Assembly (NCBI GenBank): GCA_025353525.1
Contig: JANXOO010000414.1
Coordinates: 1-5,276, forward strand
Length of the DNA stretch: 5,276 bases
DNA from: Schlesneria sp.
Lineage (GTDB): Bacteria > Planctomycetota > Planctomycetia > Planctomycetales > Planctomycetaceae
Reading direction: 5' to 3'
The translations under genes were made by a program, and so were the position numbers. Numbering within the stretch: the stretch's first letter is position 1; each line of letters starts with the position of its first letter. The notes beneath the pieces were generated by a model, which had not been told where the DNA came from, did not search any database, and saw only the letters and a list, made by a program, of their open reading frames with translations. This document shows positions 1 to 4,718 of this stretch, in pieces.

Positions 1-208
1 CCGAGGCCGAGAGCAGCGACAGCATGCTCATCATATGAGCAAGACCGCTACCTTCTTGCCGGTTCAGTCGTTCTGCCAGGACATCCTGATCGACGAATGG
101 CAGCGAAATCAGGAATCCAAGTCGATAAACGGCCAGCAACACCAGCGTCAAAATCAGCCGGTTTCGCAGCTCGGGAATCGATAAGACATTCCGAATGTGC
201 TTGATCAT
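1..208 (-). CDS. secY: SecY protein translocase channel subunit, N-terminal part (cut by window edge)
   Basis: SecY forms the membrane channel through which the Sec system exports or inserts proteins. Only the first 69 codons are present; the gene runs off the low-coordinate end. The frame starts at an ATG (208-206) and opens with MIKHIRNVLSIPELRNR, matching the SecY N-terminus: a short basic cytosolic helix with the I-P-E-L-R-x-(R/K) motif, then a first transmembrane segment at about residues 18-36 (LILTLVLLAVYRLGFLISL, containing the typical Y-R-x-G). After that comes a polar loop where SecY has its first periplasmic/plug region, followed by a Met-rich hydrophobic stretch. It begins 8 bases after the rplO stop, its usual position as last member of the spc cluster. 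No strong Shine-Dalgarno is seen (GGGTAA overlaps the rplO stop), so translation may be coupled to rplO. Identity is firm; the rest of the protein cannot be judged. Confidence 0.93.
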   Translation of the reverse strand, partial: MIKHIRNVLSIPELRNRLILTLVLLAVYRLGFLISLPFVDQDVLAERLNRQEGSGLAHMMSMLSLLSAS

Positions 209-216
209 AGCGTTGC

Positions 217-684
217 TTACCCAGCAGTACTTTCACCAGGCCCGGTCCGCTCCGCGCGACCACCGCGTGCCACGATTGCCGCTTCTGCGCTGCGTGAAAA
301 ATGATTTGCATGAACGACAAGCCGCTTCGTCAGCTCACCATCGCCGAGAATACGAACCGAAATCTTTCCATTGGATGCCAACCCATGCTGACGCAATGTC
401 AACAGATCCACGATCGCGTCCTGCTCGAAGACGCGTTCCAGATCTTTCAGATTAACTTCAGCGACGTGCATCGCGAACTGGCGATTTGAGAACCCTCGCT
501 TGGCGACGCGACGTGCAAGCGGCATCTGACCGCCCTCGAATCCGACGCGGTTCTTGTGCCCGGAACGACTTCCGGCACCCTTATGACCACGACCCGATGT
601 CTTGCCATGTCCCGAACCGATACCACGACCGACTCGCTTGCGTTGTTTTCTTGGAGCGGCCAGCCCCAAATCATGTATCATCAT
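217..684 (-). CDS. rplO: 50S ribosomal protein L15
   Basis: L15 is a late-assembling large-subunit protein whose basic glycine-rich N-terminal arm threads into 23S rRNA. With the ATG at 684 the product is 155 residues, close to the family's usual 145-150. The N-terminal arm is clear: KRVGRGIGSGHGKTSGRGHKG at about residues 16-36 (shown here in part), then FEGGQMPLARR at 49-59 and KRGFSN at 62-67. The C-terminal L15 signature lies at about 106-142 (GDGELTKRL, then HANHFSRSA and the A-I-x-x-x-G-G end). A short polar tail (ERTGPGESTAG) follows. The frame is also open to a GTG at 693, which would overlap the rpsE stop; I prefer ATG 684 because L15 proteins start M-x-(I/L)-(H/N)-(D/E)-L and because a purine-rich GAGGGGTGGG lies upstream in the end of rpsE. 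ATG 681 is a third possibility. The start one base after the rpsE stop implies translational coupling. The L30 gene normally found just upstream is absent. Confidence 0.95.
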   Translation of the reverse strand: MMIHDLGLAAPRKQRKRVGRGIGSGHGKTSGRGHKGAGSRSGHKNRVGFEGGQMPLARRVAKRGFSNRQFAMHVAEVNLKDLERVFEQDAIVDLLTLRQHGLASNGKISVRILGDGELTKRLVVHANHFSRSAEAAIVARGGRAERTGPGESTAG

Positions 685-685
685 A

Positions 686-1168
686 TCAGACACCCACCCC
701 TCTCAAACGACCGATTTCTTCGCGGCTGCGCAATTGCGACAGGGCGTTGAAAGCAGCCTTGACCACGTTGATGGGATTGCTGGAACCACGTACCTTTGTC
801 AGAACGTCCGTCAACCCGAGCGATTCGGCGACCGCACGGACGCACGCCCCGGCAATAATCCCTGTACCAGGATTCGCTGGCATCAACATCACCTGACTCG
901 AACCGTAGTGTCCGATGACCTGATGCGGAATCGAATTCTTCGTCAAAGGACAACGAATCATATTCTTATTCGCCGCTTTCACAGCCTTCTCCACCGCAAG
1001 TGGAACTTCGACCGCCTTGCCATATCCGTAACCAGCCCGACCTTGGCCGTCACCGACGACAACCAGCGCTGTGAAGCTGAAGCGACGTCCGCCCTTCACC
1101 ACGCACGCACATCGTCGAATTTGTACGACGCGTTCCGGAGAATCTGAATTCGATTGCTCACCCGCCAC
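686..1168 (-). CDS. rpsE: 30S ribosomal protein S5
   Basis: S5 is a small-subunit protein at the mRNA entry site that influences decoding accuracy. The 160-residue product has the N-terminal double-stranded-RNA-binding-like domain, with KGGRRFSFTALVVVGDGQG at residues 25-43 followed by GYGYGKAVEVP. This includes the loop whose changes give spectinomycin resistance in other bacteria. The C-terminal domain contains PANPGTGIIAGACVRAV and GSSNPINVVKA, both hallmark S5 blocks. The start is GTG at 1168, chosen because GGAG (1181-1178) lies 9 bases upstream and because the product then has normal length; there is no ATG before the conserved domain. Two cysteines (residues 20 and 22) precede the KGGR motif, where many homologues have other residues. 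It follows rplR after a 79-base spacer with a GC-rich hairpin, and rplO begins one base after its TGA. Confidence 0.96.
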   Translation of the reverse strand: MAGEQSNSDSPERVVQIRRCACVVKGGRRFSFTALVVVGDGQGRAGYGYGKAVEVPLAVEKAVKAANKNMIRCPLTKNSIPHQVIGHYGSSQVMLMPANPGTGIIAGACVRAVAESLGLTDVLTKVRGSSNPINVVKAAFNALSQLRSREEIGRLRGVGV

Positions 1169-1177
1169 GTTTATCTA

Positions 1178-1181
1178 CTCC
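1178..1181 (-). promoter_or_regulatory. Ribosome binding site of rpsE
   Basis: On the minus strand TGGAG lies 9 bases upstream of the GTG start of rpsE. It is the main support for the GTG start. It sits downstream of the GC-rich hairpin at 1208-1232 and is not masked by it. Confidence 0.6.
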
Positions 1182-1207
1182 AGCCAACAAGACACTATTC
1201 GAGCCAC

Positions 1208-1232
1208 CGGGGCAATACTTGATTCGGCCCCG
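1208..1232 (-). other. Stem-loop in the rplR-rpsE spacer
   Basis: The minus strand has CGGGGC (1232-1227), a 13-base loop, then GCCCCG (1213-1208): a perfect six-pair all-GC stem. It lies 15 bases after the rplR stop codon and 39 bases before the rpsE start. No U-tract follows (the next bases are GTGGCTCG), so it does not look like an intrinsic terminator. A processing or stability element is possible but inferred. Confidence 0.5.
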
Positions 1233-1247
1233 AAATTTGATCCAACC

Positions 1248-1610
1248 CTAGAACTCGAGTCCCGCGGCACGAGCTGCTTCCGCCAGTTTGGCGACACGCC
1301 CGTGAAATCGACAGGACCCTCGATCGTACGATACTTCCTTGACACCCGCTGACAACGCGCGAGCAGCAATTTCGCGACCGATCAGTTCGGCCCCGGTACA
1401 ATTGCCACCACTTCCGGCCTTGCCTCGCAACGCTGTATCCAGCGTTGAAGCCGAGGCCAGCGTTCGTCCGGTCGAATCGTCAATCACCTGAGCATAAATA
1501 TGCCGGCCACTGCGAAACACAGACAATCGCGGTCGACTCGACTTCAATCGGTTCCGGACCCGGAACCGACGACGTTGGCGCTGCGTCGAAATAATCTCTT
1601 GCTGCTTCAT
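1248..1610 (-). CDS. rplR: 50S ribosomal protein L18
   Basis: L18 binds 5S rRNA and, with L5, fixes it into the central protuberance of the large subunit. From the ATG at 1610 the product is 120 residues, the typical bacterial length. The basic N-terminal tail ([13 protein letters not shown], residues 11-23) is followed by the conserved [20 protein letters not shown] at 26-45 and the C-terminal block from about 94: [20 protein letters not shown] then AGLEF. The frame stays open upstream as far as rplF, giving a theoretical 161-residue product, but those extra 41 residues resemble no L18 sequence and the ATG at 1610 fits the family start. Only a weak GGA precedes this ATG. An in-frame TTG at 1652 sits 11 bases after a perfect GGAGGT and is a less likely alternative start (134 residues). 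The 119-base spacer before it carries two or more stem-loops. Confidence 0.95.
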   Translation of the reverse strand: MKQQEIISTQRQRRRFRVRNRLKSSRPRLSVFRSGRHIYAQVIDDSTGRTLASASTLDTALRGKAGSGGNCTGAELIGREIAARALSAGVKEVSYDRGSCRFHGRVAKLAEAARAAGLEF

Positions 1611-1631
1611 GACATTTCCATCGACAACCGG

Positions 1632-1648
1632 CTGCCAACGTCTGGCAG
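1632..1648 (-). other. Stem-loop upstream of rplR
   Basis: The minus strand reads CTGCCA (1648-1643), loop GACGT, TGGCAG (1637-1632), a perfect six-pair stem with a five-base loop. It lies four bases after the hairpin at 1653-1669 and 21 bases before the rplR ATG. No U-tract follows. Function is unknown; its position suggests an effect on rplR translation. Confidence 0.5.
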
Positions 1649-1652
1649 ACAA

Positions 1653-1669
1653 GGAGGTATACCACCTCC
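1653..1669 (-). promoter_or_regulatory. Shine-Dalgarno/anti-Shine-Dalgarno hairpin between rplF and rplR
   Basis: On the minus strand a perfect GGAGGT (1669-1664) is followed by loop GGTAT and its exact complement ACCTCC (1658-1653). The best Shine-Dalgarno match in the window is thus able to pair with an anti-Shine-Dalgarno copy right beside it. It is 54 bases upstream of the preferred rplR ATG, so it cannot serve that start directly; an in-frame TTG begins at 1652. A ribosome standby site, a masked alternative start or a protein-binding operator are all possible and untested. Confidence 0.4.
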
Positions 1670-1691
1670 GCTTCGGACATCGTTTTTGTAA

Positions 1692-1702
1692 ACAGTAACT
1701 GT
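1692..1702 (-). repeat. Short palindrome after rplF
   Basis: Minus strand ACAGT-T-ACTGT, an 11-base perfect inverted repeat with a one-base centre, 28 bases beyond the rplF stop codon. The loop is too small for an RNA hairpin of full length, so it could be a protein-binding dyad or chance. Confidence 0.2.
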
Positions 1703-1729
1703 AACCTGAAAACCGGCTCTCGCCAGACA

Positions 1730-2272
1730 TCAACTGCCAAATGCCTTGCCGGCCTTGCGGCGAACTCGCTCGCCCGCATACCGGATTCCCTTGCCCTTGT
1801 ACGGTTCCGGCGGTCGGACTGACCTGATATTCGCTGCAAACTGCCCCGCAGCGTGCTTGTCCGCACTTCGAATCACGAGATGAGTATTGTCAGGAAGATC
1901 ACAGGTCACTCCGTCAGGCACTTTCAGGTTGACATTGTTGGCAAACCCGACCTGCAGCGACAACACACCCGCCTTGAGCGATGCCTGATATCCCACGCCG
2001 ACGATTTCGAGTTTCACTTCCCAAGGAGTAATCAGCCCGACGACCATATTCGACAGCAAACTGCGAATCAAACCATGAAGCGCCCGGGAATCTCGCCCGT
2101 CGTCCACTCGACCGACGACGACCTCAGTCTTGTCGTTAACGGTGACGAGAATCCGTTTGTCGACGGGAACGGTCAACGTCCGTGGCCCTTTCGACGCAGT
2201 GGCGATCCCGTCTTTGAAGTCAAAATTGACTCCTTGCGGAATCGGGATAGGTTTTTTTCCTACTCGCGACAT
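1730..2272 (-). CDS. rplF: 50S ribosomal protein L6
   Basis: L6 binds 23S rRNA near the base of the L7/L12 stalk and the sarcin-ricin loop, where translation factors dock. The 180-residue product has the usual length and start ([12 protein letters not shown]). Two related alpha/beta domains are visible: the first to about residue 80, the second from about 82, beginning with [15 protein letters not shown]. The diagnostic C-terminal [11 protein letters not shown] is at 155-165, followed by the basic end [13 protein letters not shown]. The ATG at 2272 is the natural family start, although upstream bases (GAGTACCGAGA) give only a weak ribosome-binding site. It follows rpsH after a 216-base spacer that is rich in stem-loops, where most bacteria have a short gap. 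No frame damage or missing key residues are seen. Confidence 0.97.
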   Translation of the reverse strand: MSRVGKKPIPIPQGVNFDFKDGIATASKGPRTLTVPVDKRILVTVNDKTEVVVGRVDDGRDSRALHGLIRSLLSNMVVGLITPWEVKLEIVGVGYQASLKAGVLSLQVGFANNVNLKVPDGVTCDLPDNTHLVIRSADKHAAGQFAANIRSVRPPEPYKGKGIRYAGERVRRKAGKAFGS

Positions 2273-2324
2273 TCTCGGTACTCAACTAAAACTCGAACAC
2301 TCACCGCACTCTATTAATCACAAT

Positions 2325-2352
2325 CAGGCTTGACCCAACAACGTCAAACCTG
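2325..2352 (-). other. Ten-pair stem-loop in rpsH-rplF spacer (hairpin 4)
   Basis: Minus strand CAGGTTTGAC (2352-2343), eight-base loop, GTCAAGCCTG (2334-2325). Nine pairs are Watson-Crick and one is G-U. It is the last of four consecutive hairpins and ends 52 bases before the rplF start. The following ATTGTGATTAAT is AT-rich but not a U-tract. Confidence 0.55.
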
Positions 2353-2364
2353 TTTTCACCAAAA

Positions 2365-2392
2365 ATTCTTTCTGCCAACCGTGTTTTGTCAA
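2365..2392 (-). promoter_or_regulatory. Possible internal sigma-70-type promoter upstream of rplF
   Basis: A perfect TTGACA (2392-2387) is followed after 16 bases by AAGAAT (2370-2365), which matches TATAAT at four of six positions. It would transcribe rplF and the genes after it. The -35 box lies largely in the loop of a stem-loop, and one perfect hexamer in AT-rich spacer DNA can arise by chance, so this is only a candidate. Confidence 0.25.
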
Positions 2393-2410
2393 ACACCGAT
2401 TCGGCAGAAA
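2369..2410 (-). other. Two-tier stem-loop in rpsH-rplF spacer (hairpin 3)
   Basis: The outer stem pairs TTTCTGCC (2410-2403) with GGCAGAAA (2376-2369), eight perfect pairs. After an asymmetric internal loop (six bases against four), an inner six-pair stem GTGTTT (2396-2391) with AAACAC (2386-2381) closes a four-base loop. This is the most elaborate structure in the window and resembles a small structured RNA element or protein-binding site. Its role is unknown. Confidence 0.55.
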
Positions 2411-2411
2411 C

Positions 2412-2439
2412 AGCATCGTCGAAATCACCCCACGATGCT
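2412..2439 (-). other. Eight-pair stem-loop in rpsH-rplF spacer (hairpin 2)
   Basis: Minus strand AGCATCGT (2439-2432), a 12-base G-rich loop, then ACGATGCT (2419-2412): eight perfect pairs. It is separated from hairpin 3 by a single base, so the two could stack coaxially. No U-tract follows. Confidence 0.55.
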
Positions 2440-2454
2440 AACCGGTCGTTCGCA

Positions 2455-2472
2455 ACGGTTTTTTTGAACCGT
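2455..2472 (-). other. Six-pair stem-loop after rpsH (hairpin 1)
   Basis: Minus strand ACGGTT (2472-2467), loop CAAAAA, AACCGT (2460-2455). It begins 17 bases downstream of the rpsH stop codon. The A-run is in the loop and no U-tract follows the stem, so termination on this strand is not expected. Confidence 0.45.
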
Positions 2473-2488
2473 CAATTTCGATCGTCAA

Positions 2489-2878
2489 TTACCACAGCTT
2501 GAACAAAACTTCACCACCAAGCCGCTGCTGACGTGCTTCACGACTGCTCATCACGCCGCGATTCGTCGACACGATGCAAACCCCCAACCCCTGCAACACT
2601 TGCGGCAGGTTGTCGACCTTCGAATAAATCCGGCAGCCAGGACGGCTGACTCGTCGCAAGTGACGAACAACGGAACCGCCATCTGCGGCATACTTCAACG
2701 CCACTCGCAAAACGCCAGCCGTATCCGCCGGAACTTCGTAATTCCAGATATACCCCTCACGGGCGACCGCGTCCAAAATGGAGCGATTCAATTTGGAATC
2801 CAGCACATTCACAAACGCACTTTCATTTCTGACCGCGTTGCGAATCCTTGTGATCATGTCCGAAACACCATCAGCCAT
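2489..2878 (-). CDS. rpsH: 30S ribosomal protein S8
   Basis: S8 is a primary 16S rRNA-binding protein needed for assembly of the central domain; in Escherichia coli it also represses its own operon by binding the mRNA near the start of rplE. The 129-residue product matches the family length. The N-terminal half has DMITRIRNAVRN (7-18) and the L-D-A-V-A-R-E-G-Y-I block (35-44); the C-terminal half has the S8 signature STNRGVMSSREA (104-115) and ends GGEVLFKLW, as S8 proteins typically do. The ATG at 2878 lies four bases past the rpsN stop, with GGTGA overlapping that stop as Shine-Dalgarno, so the two genes are probably translationally coupled. Stop is TAA, followed by a long structured spacer. 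Confidence 0.97.
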   Translation of the reverse strand: MADGVSDMITRIRNAVRNESAFVNVLDSKLNRSILDAVAREGYIWNYEVPADTAGVLRVALKYAADGGSVVRHLRRVSRPGCRIYSKVDNLPQVLQGLGVCIVSTNRGVMSSREARQQRLGGEVLFKLW

Positions 2879-2882
2879 TACG

Positions 2883-3068
2883 TCACCAACTCGCCTTCTT
2901 AACGCCCGGAATCATCCCGTCCAACGCAAGGTTACGGAAACAAATGCGGCACAACTTGAACTTCCGGTAAACAGCTCGCGACCGCCCGCACAACTGGCAG
3001 CGGTGTTCAATGCGAGACGTAAACTTGGGTTTCTTGTTCGCTTTTACAATATGTGCCGTCGTCGCCAT
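2883..3068 (-). CDS. rpsN: 30S ribosomal protein S14, zinc-binding type
   Basis: S14 is a small-subunit head protein contacting 16S rRNA near S3 and S10. The 61-residue product is the short zinc-binding form (type Z): the pairs C24-x2-C27 and C40-x2-C43 form a zinc ribbon, flanked by typical S14 sequence ([19 protein letters not shown]) and the end [11 protein letters not shown]. The ATG at 3068 is preceded by AAGGG (3078-3074) at a spacing of five bases, one of the better ribosome-binding sites here. It follows rplE after an unusually long 240-base gap and is four bases from rpsH. The long zinc-free S14 found in many proteobacteria is clearly not what is encoded. Confidence 0.97.
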   Translation of the reverse strand: MATTAHIVKANKKPKFTSRIEHRCQLCGRSRAVYRKFKLCRICFRNLALDGMIPGVKKASW

Positions 3069-3073
3069 AAATT

Positions 3074-3078
3074 CCCTT
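3074..3078 (-). promoter_or_regulatory. Ribosome binding site of rpsN
   Basis: AAGGG on the minus strand, five bases before the rpsN ATG; it supports that start and independent translation initiation after the long gap. Confidence 0.6.
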
Positions 3079-3104
3079 TCGCGGTCGTGACCGAGTTCCC
3101 CTCG

Positions 3105-3191
3105 AACACCTGTTCCGCAACTCTTGACCAGTCCGAATCTCTGATTTTATCCGCTGTTTTTACCTGAAACTGTTTCCGTCAACACCTGTTC
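3105..3191 (-). repeat. Direct repeat pair in rplE-rpsN spacer
   Basis: The 11-base word GAACAGGTGTT (minus strand) occurs at 3115-3105 and again at 3191-3181, 76 bases apart. The copy at 3115-3105 sits in a near-perfect dyad GAACA-GG-TGTTC. They may be binding sites or remnants of a duplication; two copies are too few to be sure. Confidence 0.35.
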
Positions 3192-3253
3192 GAATCGACT
3201 TTGCCAGCTTGTGTTTCTGTCGACATCCTGAACTTTTCGTCCTGCCGCCGGAA

Positions 3254-3269
3254 GCATTCGCCTGAATGC
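3254..3269 (-). other. Stem-loop in rplE-rpsN spacer
   Basis: Minus strand GCATTC (3269-3264), tetraloop AGGC, GAATGC (3259-3254); a flanking G-U pair can extend the stem to seven. It lies about 40 bases after the rplE stop. No U-tract follows. Confidence 0.45.
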
Positions 3270-3308
3270 CGACCAACAGGTTATCGAGTCAAGCCCTGCT
3301 TTCCAATC

Positions 3309-3860
3309 TCAGGCAACCTGTTCCTTGGTGAACGGGATCCCGATTTCTCGCAACAACAGCAAGGCTTCACTGTCAGTTTTGGCTGTCGTCACGATCGCGA
3401 TATTCATCCCCTGAACGTAAGTGACGCGATCCGGATCGATTTCCGGGAAAACCGTCTGCTCATTCAAACCCATACTGAAATTGCCGTTGCCGTCGAATCC
3501 CGTCGAGCGAACGCCGCGAAAGTCGCGAACTCGTGGCAATGCGAGCGTCATCAGGCGGTCGAGGAAATCGTACATGCGGGCTCCGCGCAACGTCACCTTG
3601 CACCCGACATCGACCCCTTCGCGGAGCCGAAAACCGGAAACGGCGATTCGCGACTTCATCACCTGTGGTTTTTGACCAACGATCGTTCGCAAATGATCGA
3701 CCGCTTCCTCGATTCGCTTGCGGTCGGCAAGAGCTTTACCAAGCCCCATGCTGACGACCACTTTCACGATCCGAGGGATCGAATGAACGTTCTCGCGCCC
3801 CAGCGATTCTTTGAGCTTCGGCAAGACCTGGGTCTTGTATTTATCGAATAACCGTGACAT
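3309..3860 (-). CDS. rplE: 50S ribosomal protein L5
   Basis: L5 binds 5S rRNA and forms part of the central protuberance, contacting the P-site tRNA and the small-subunit head. The 183-residue product is slightly longer than the E. coli protein but has normal architecture: VVSMGLGKA near 35-43, the L5 signature across about 57-73 (LRTIVGQKPQVMKSRIA), FRLREGVDVGCKVTLRG at 77-93, RVRDFRG near 110-116 and GNGNFSMGLNEQTVFPEI at 124-141. The ATG at 3860 is the family start; upstream is only a weak GGA at a spacing of about eight bases. It follows rplX after 53 bases that contain a strong hairpin. In E. coli the S8 repressor site for this operon lies at this same junction. Confidence 0.97.
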   Translation of the reverse strand: MSRLFDKYKTQVLPKLKESLGRENVHSIPRIVKVVVSMGLGKALADRKRIEEAVDHLRTIVGQKPQVMKSRIAVSGFRLREGVDVGCKVTLRGARMYDFLDRLMTLALPRVRDFRGVRSTGFDGNGNFSMGLNEQTVFPEIDPDRVTYVQGMNIAIVTTAKTDSEALLLLREIGIPFTKEQVA

Positions 3861-3872
3861 TTTCAGATCCGT

Positions 3873-3923
3873 AACTATGCGTCAAAACGTTTGCATCAAC
3901 ACTTTGACGACAACTATGCGTCA
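3873..3923 (-). repeat. 12-base direct repeat at the end of rplX
   Basis: TGACGCATAGTT (minus strand) occurs at 3923-3912, where it encodes the last residues and TAG stop of rplX, and again at 3884-3873 in the spacer. The offset is 39 bases, exactly 13 codons, so the second copy also carries a TAG in the same frame. The pattern suggests a local duplication of the gene end. Confidence 0.5.
3880..3909 (-). promoter_or_regulatory. Twelve-pair stem-loop between rplX and rplE
   Basis: On the minus strand the arm CGTCAAAGTGTT (3909-3898) pairs with AACGTTTTGACG (3891-3880) around the six-base loop GATGCA; ten pairs are Watson-Crick and two are G-U. It starts four bases after the rplX stop and ends 19 bases before the rplE ATG. 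Location matches the S8 translational operator of E. coli, but I cannot recognise the conserved S8-binding core in it, so an operator role is inference. The second copy of the 12-base repeat overlaps its 3' arm. Confidence 0.45.
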
Positions 3924-4255
3924 GCCTTCTCGCGACCGACTCGTCCGAGTGAATCCTTGCAGACCTTGCAGTACCGTTCTCGCGACGACGCGGTAACCCG
4001 AGTCCCGATGCGGACACCCTTGCTGCATTTCCCGCAGTAAATCAGTGCATTGGAACTCGAAATCGGAAGCTCACGCGAAATTCGGCCCCCCTGCGGACTG
4101 CTGGGGTGCCCCTTCTTGACATGCTTGTAAGCGCGATTAACGCCCTCGACAAGAATGCGATTTCCGCTCTCTAACACTCGCAAAACTTTACGGGGAGTGT
4201 TTCCGGCATCATCGCCGGTAATCACCACCACCATATCGCCCTTACGCATCCGCAT
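3914..4255 (-). CDS. rplX: 50S ribosomal protein L24, zinc-ribbon form
   Basis: L24 is an early assembly protein that nucleates folding of the 23S rRNA 5' domain and lies near the exit tunnel. From the ATG at 4255 it has 113 residues. The N-terminus MRMRKGDMVVVITGDDAG is a typical L24 KOW motif, followed by VEGVNRAYKHVKK (37-48) and the PQGGR block (54-58). The C-terminal part holds C74-x2-C77 and C96-x2-C99, a four-cysteine ribbon present in many bacterial L24 proteins and lost in others. The frame is open further up to a TTG at 4330 (138 residues), eight bases after rplN; those extra residues do not resemble L24, so I take the ATG. ATG 4249 is an alternative. Only a weak G-rich GGGGCGGG precedes the start. 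Stop is TAG, part of a 12-base direct repeat. Confidence 0.93.
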   Translation of the reverse strand: MRMRKGDMVVVITGDDAGNTPRKVLRVLESGNRILVEGVNRAYKHVKKGHPSSPQGGRISRELPISSSNALIYCGKCSKGVRIGTRVTASSRERYCKVCKDSLGRVGREKADA

Positions 4256-4338
4256 AATACCCGCCCCAAAAATTTCCGCTGCGACGACCGGGGTCTCTGC
4301 AACCCTGATTCTGTCGCGATATCTCTTCAACCCGACAA

Positions 4339-4704
4339 TCAGACCACTTCCGAAGCCAGGCTGATGATCTTCATAAACCGCTTCTCGCGAAGCTCACGAG
4401 CCACCGCACCGAAAATTCGAGTCCCTCGCGGATTGTTGTCGACATCGACAAGTACGATCGCATTCGCGTCGAACCGAACGTAACTGCCATCAACGCGGCG
4501 ATACGGCTTGCGGGTTCGCACCACAACACCCTTCACCACGGCCGTCTTGCCGACGGCACCGTTAGGCATCGACTTTTGAACGGCGACGACCACAATATCA
4601 CCCAAACCGGCGTAGCGACGATTGGAACCGAGCACCTTGATGCATCGGGCCGTCTTTGCCCCGGTATTGTCGGCCACGTGGACCACTGTCTGCATTTGAA
4701 TCAT
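4339..4704 (-). CDS. rplN: 50S ribosomal protein L14
   Basis: L14 binds 23S rRNA at the subunit interface, helps form an intersubunit bridge and is the docking site of ribosome-silencing factor RsfS in bacteria. The 121-residue product is of family length and almost canonical: [17 protein letters not shown] at the N-terminus, [20 protein letters not shown] at 21-40, the L14 signature at about 59-85 (with V-V-R-T, D-G-S-Y-V-R-F and N-A-I-V-L) and the end [13 protein letters not shown] then [12 protein letters not shown]. The ATG at 4704 is preceded by AGGTG (4715-4711) at a spacing of six. It begins 14 bases after the rpsQ stop, consistent with one transcript. Confidence 0.98.
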   Translation of the reverse strand: MIQMQTVVHVADNTGAKTARCIKVLGSNRRYAGLGDIVVVAVQKSMPNGAVGKTAVVKGVVVRTRKPYRRVDGSYVRFDANAIVLVDVDNNPRGTRIFGAVARELREKRFMKIISLASEVV

Positions 4705-4710
4705 TTAGAG

Positions 4711-4715
4711 CACCT
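4711..4715 (-). promoter_or_regulatory. Ribosome binding site of rplN
   Basis: AGGTG on the minus strand, six bases before the rplN ATG and just after the rpsQ stop; it confirms the start of rplN. Confidence 0.65.
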
Positions 4716-4718
4716 GAA

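Larger units (their letters stand above)
3069..3308 (-). other. Long rplE-rpsN spacer, no gene recognised
   Basis: This 240-base gap inside an otherwise co-transcribed cluster holds no convincing reading frame. It contains a six-pair hairpin at 3254-3269, two copies of an 11-base direct repeat (3105-3115 and 3181-3191), a near-palindromic CGGTC/GACCG at 3082-3093 close to the rpsN ribosome-binding site, and several short AACCTGTT-like words. TTGAC words occur near 3288-3293 and 3178-3182 but no good -10 box is spaced correctly, so a promoter cannot be claimed. Confidence 0.5.

Noticed and set aside
602..1147. A 181-codon plus-strand frame opposite rpsE and rplO
   Set aside because: Antisense shadow of two well-recognised ribosomal protein genes; it even crosses their junction.
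1611..1733. Upstream extension of L18 to 161 residues
   Set aside because: The added residues do not resemble any L18 N-terminus, and the stretch contains two hairpins and a palindrome, which fits non-coding spacer better.
2440..2466. Plus-strand terminator-like structure (AACCG...CGGTT followed by seven T)
   Set aside because: There is no plus-strand gene for it to terminate, and the stem has only five pairs; on the coding strand the T-run becomes an A-run in a hairpin loop.
3179..3226. A 15-codon minus-strand frame (MSTETQAGKV...) in the rplE-rpsN spacer
   Set aside because: Very short, with no properly spaced ribosome-binding site and no regulatory-codon pattern; not distinguishable from chance.
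3201..3851. A 216-codon plus-strand frame opposite rplE
   Set aside because: It is the antisense shadow of L5, which is unmistakable on the minus strand; the plus-strand product has no recognisable family and an Arg/His/Ser-rich composition typical of a shadow.
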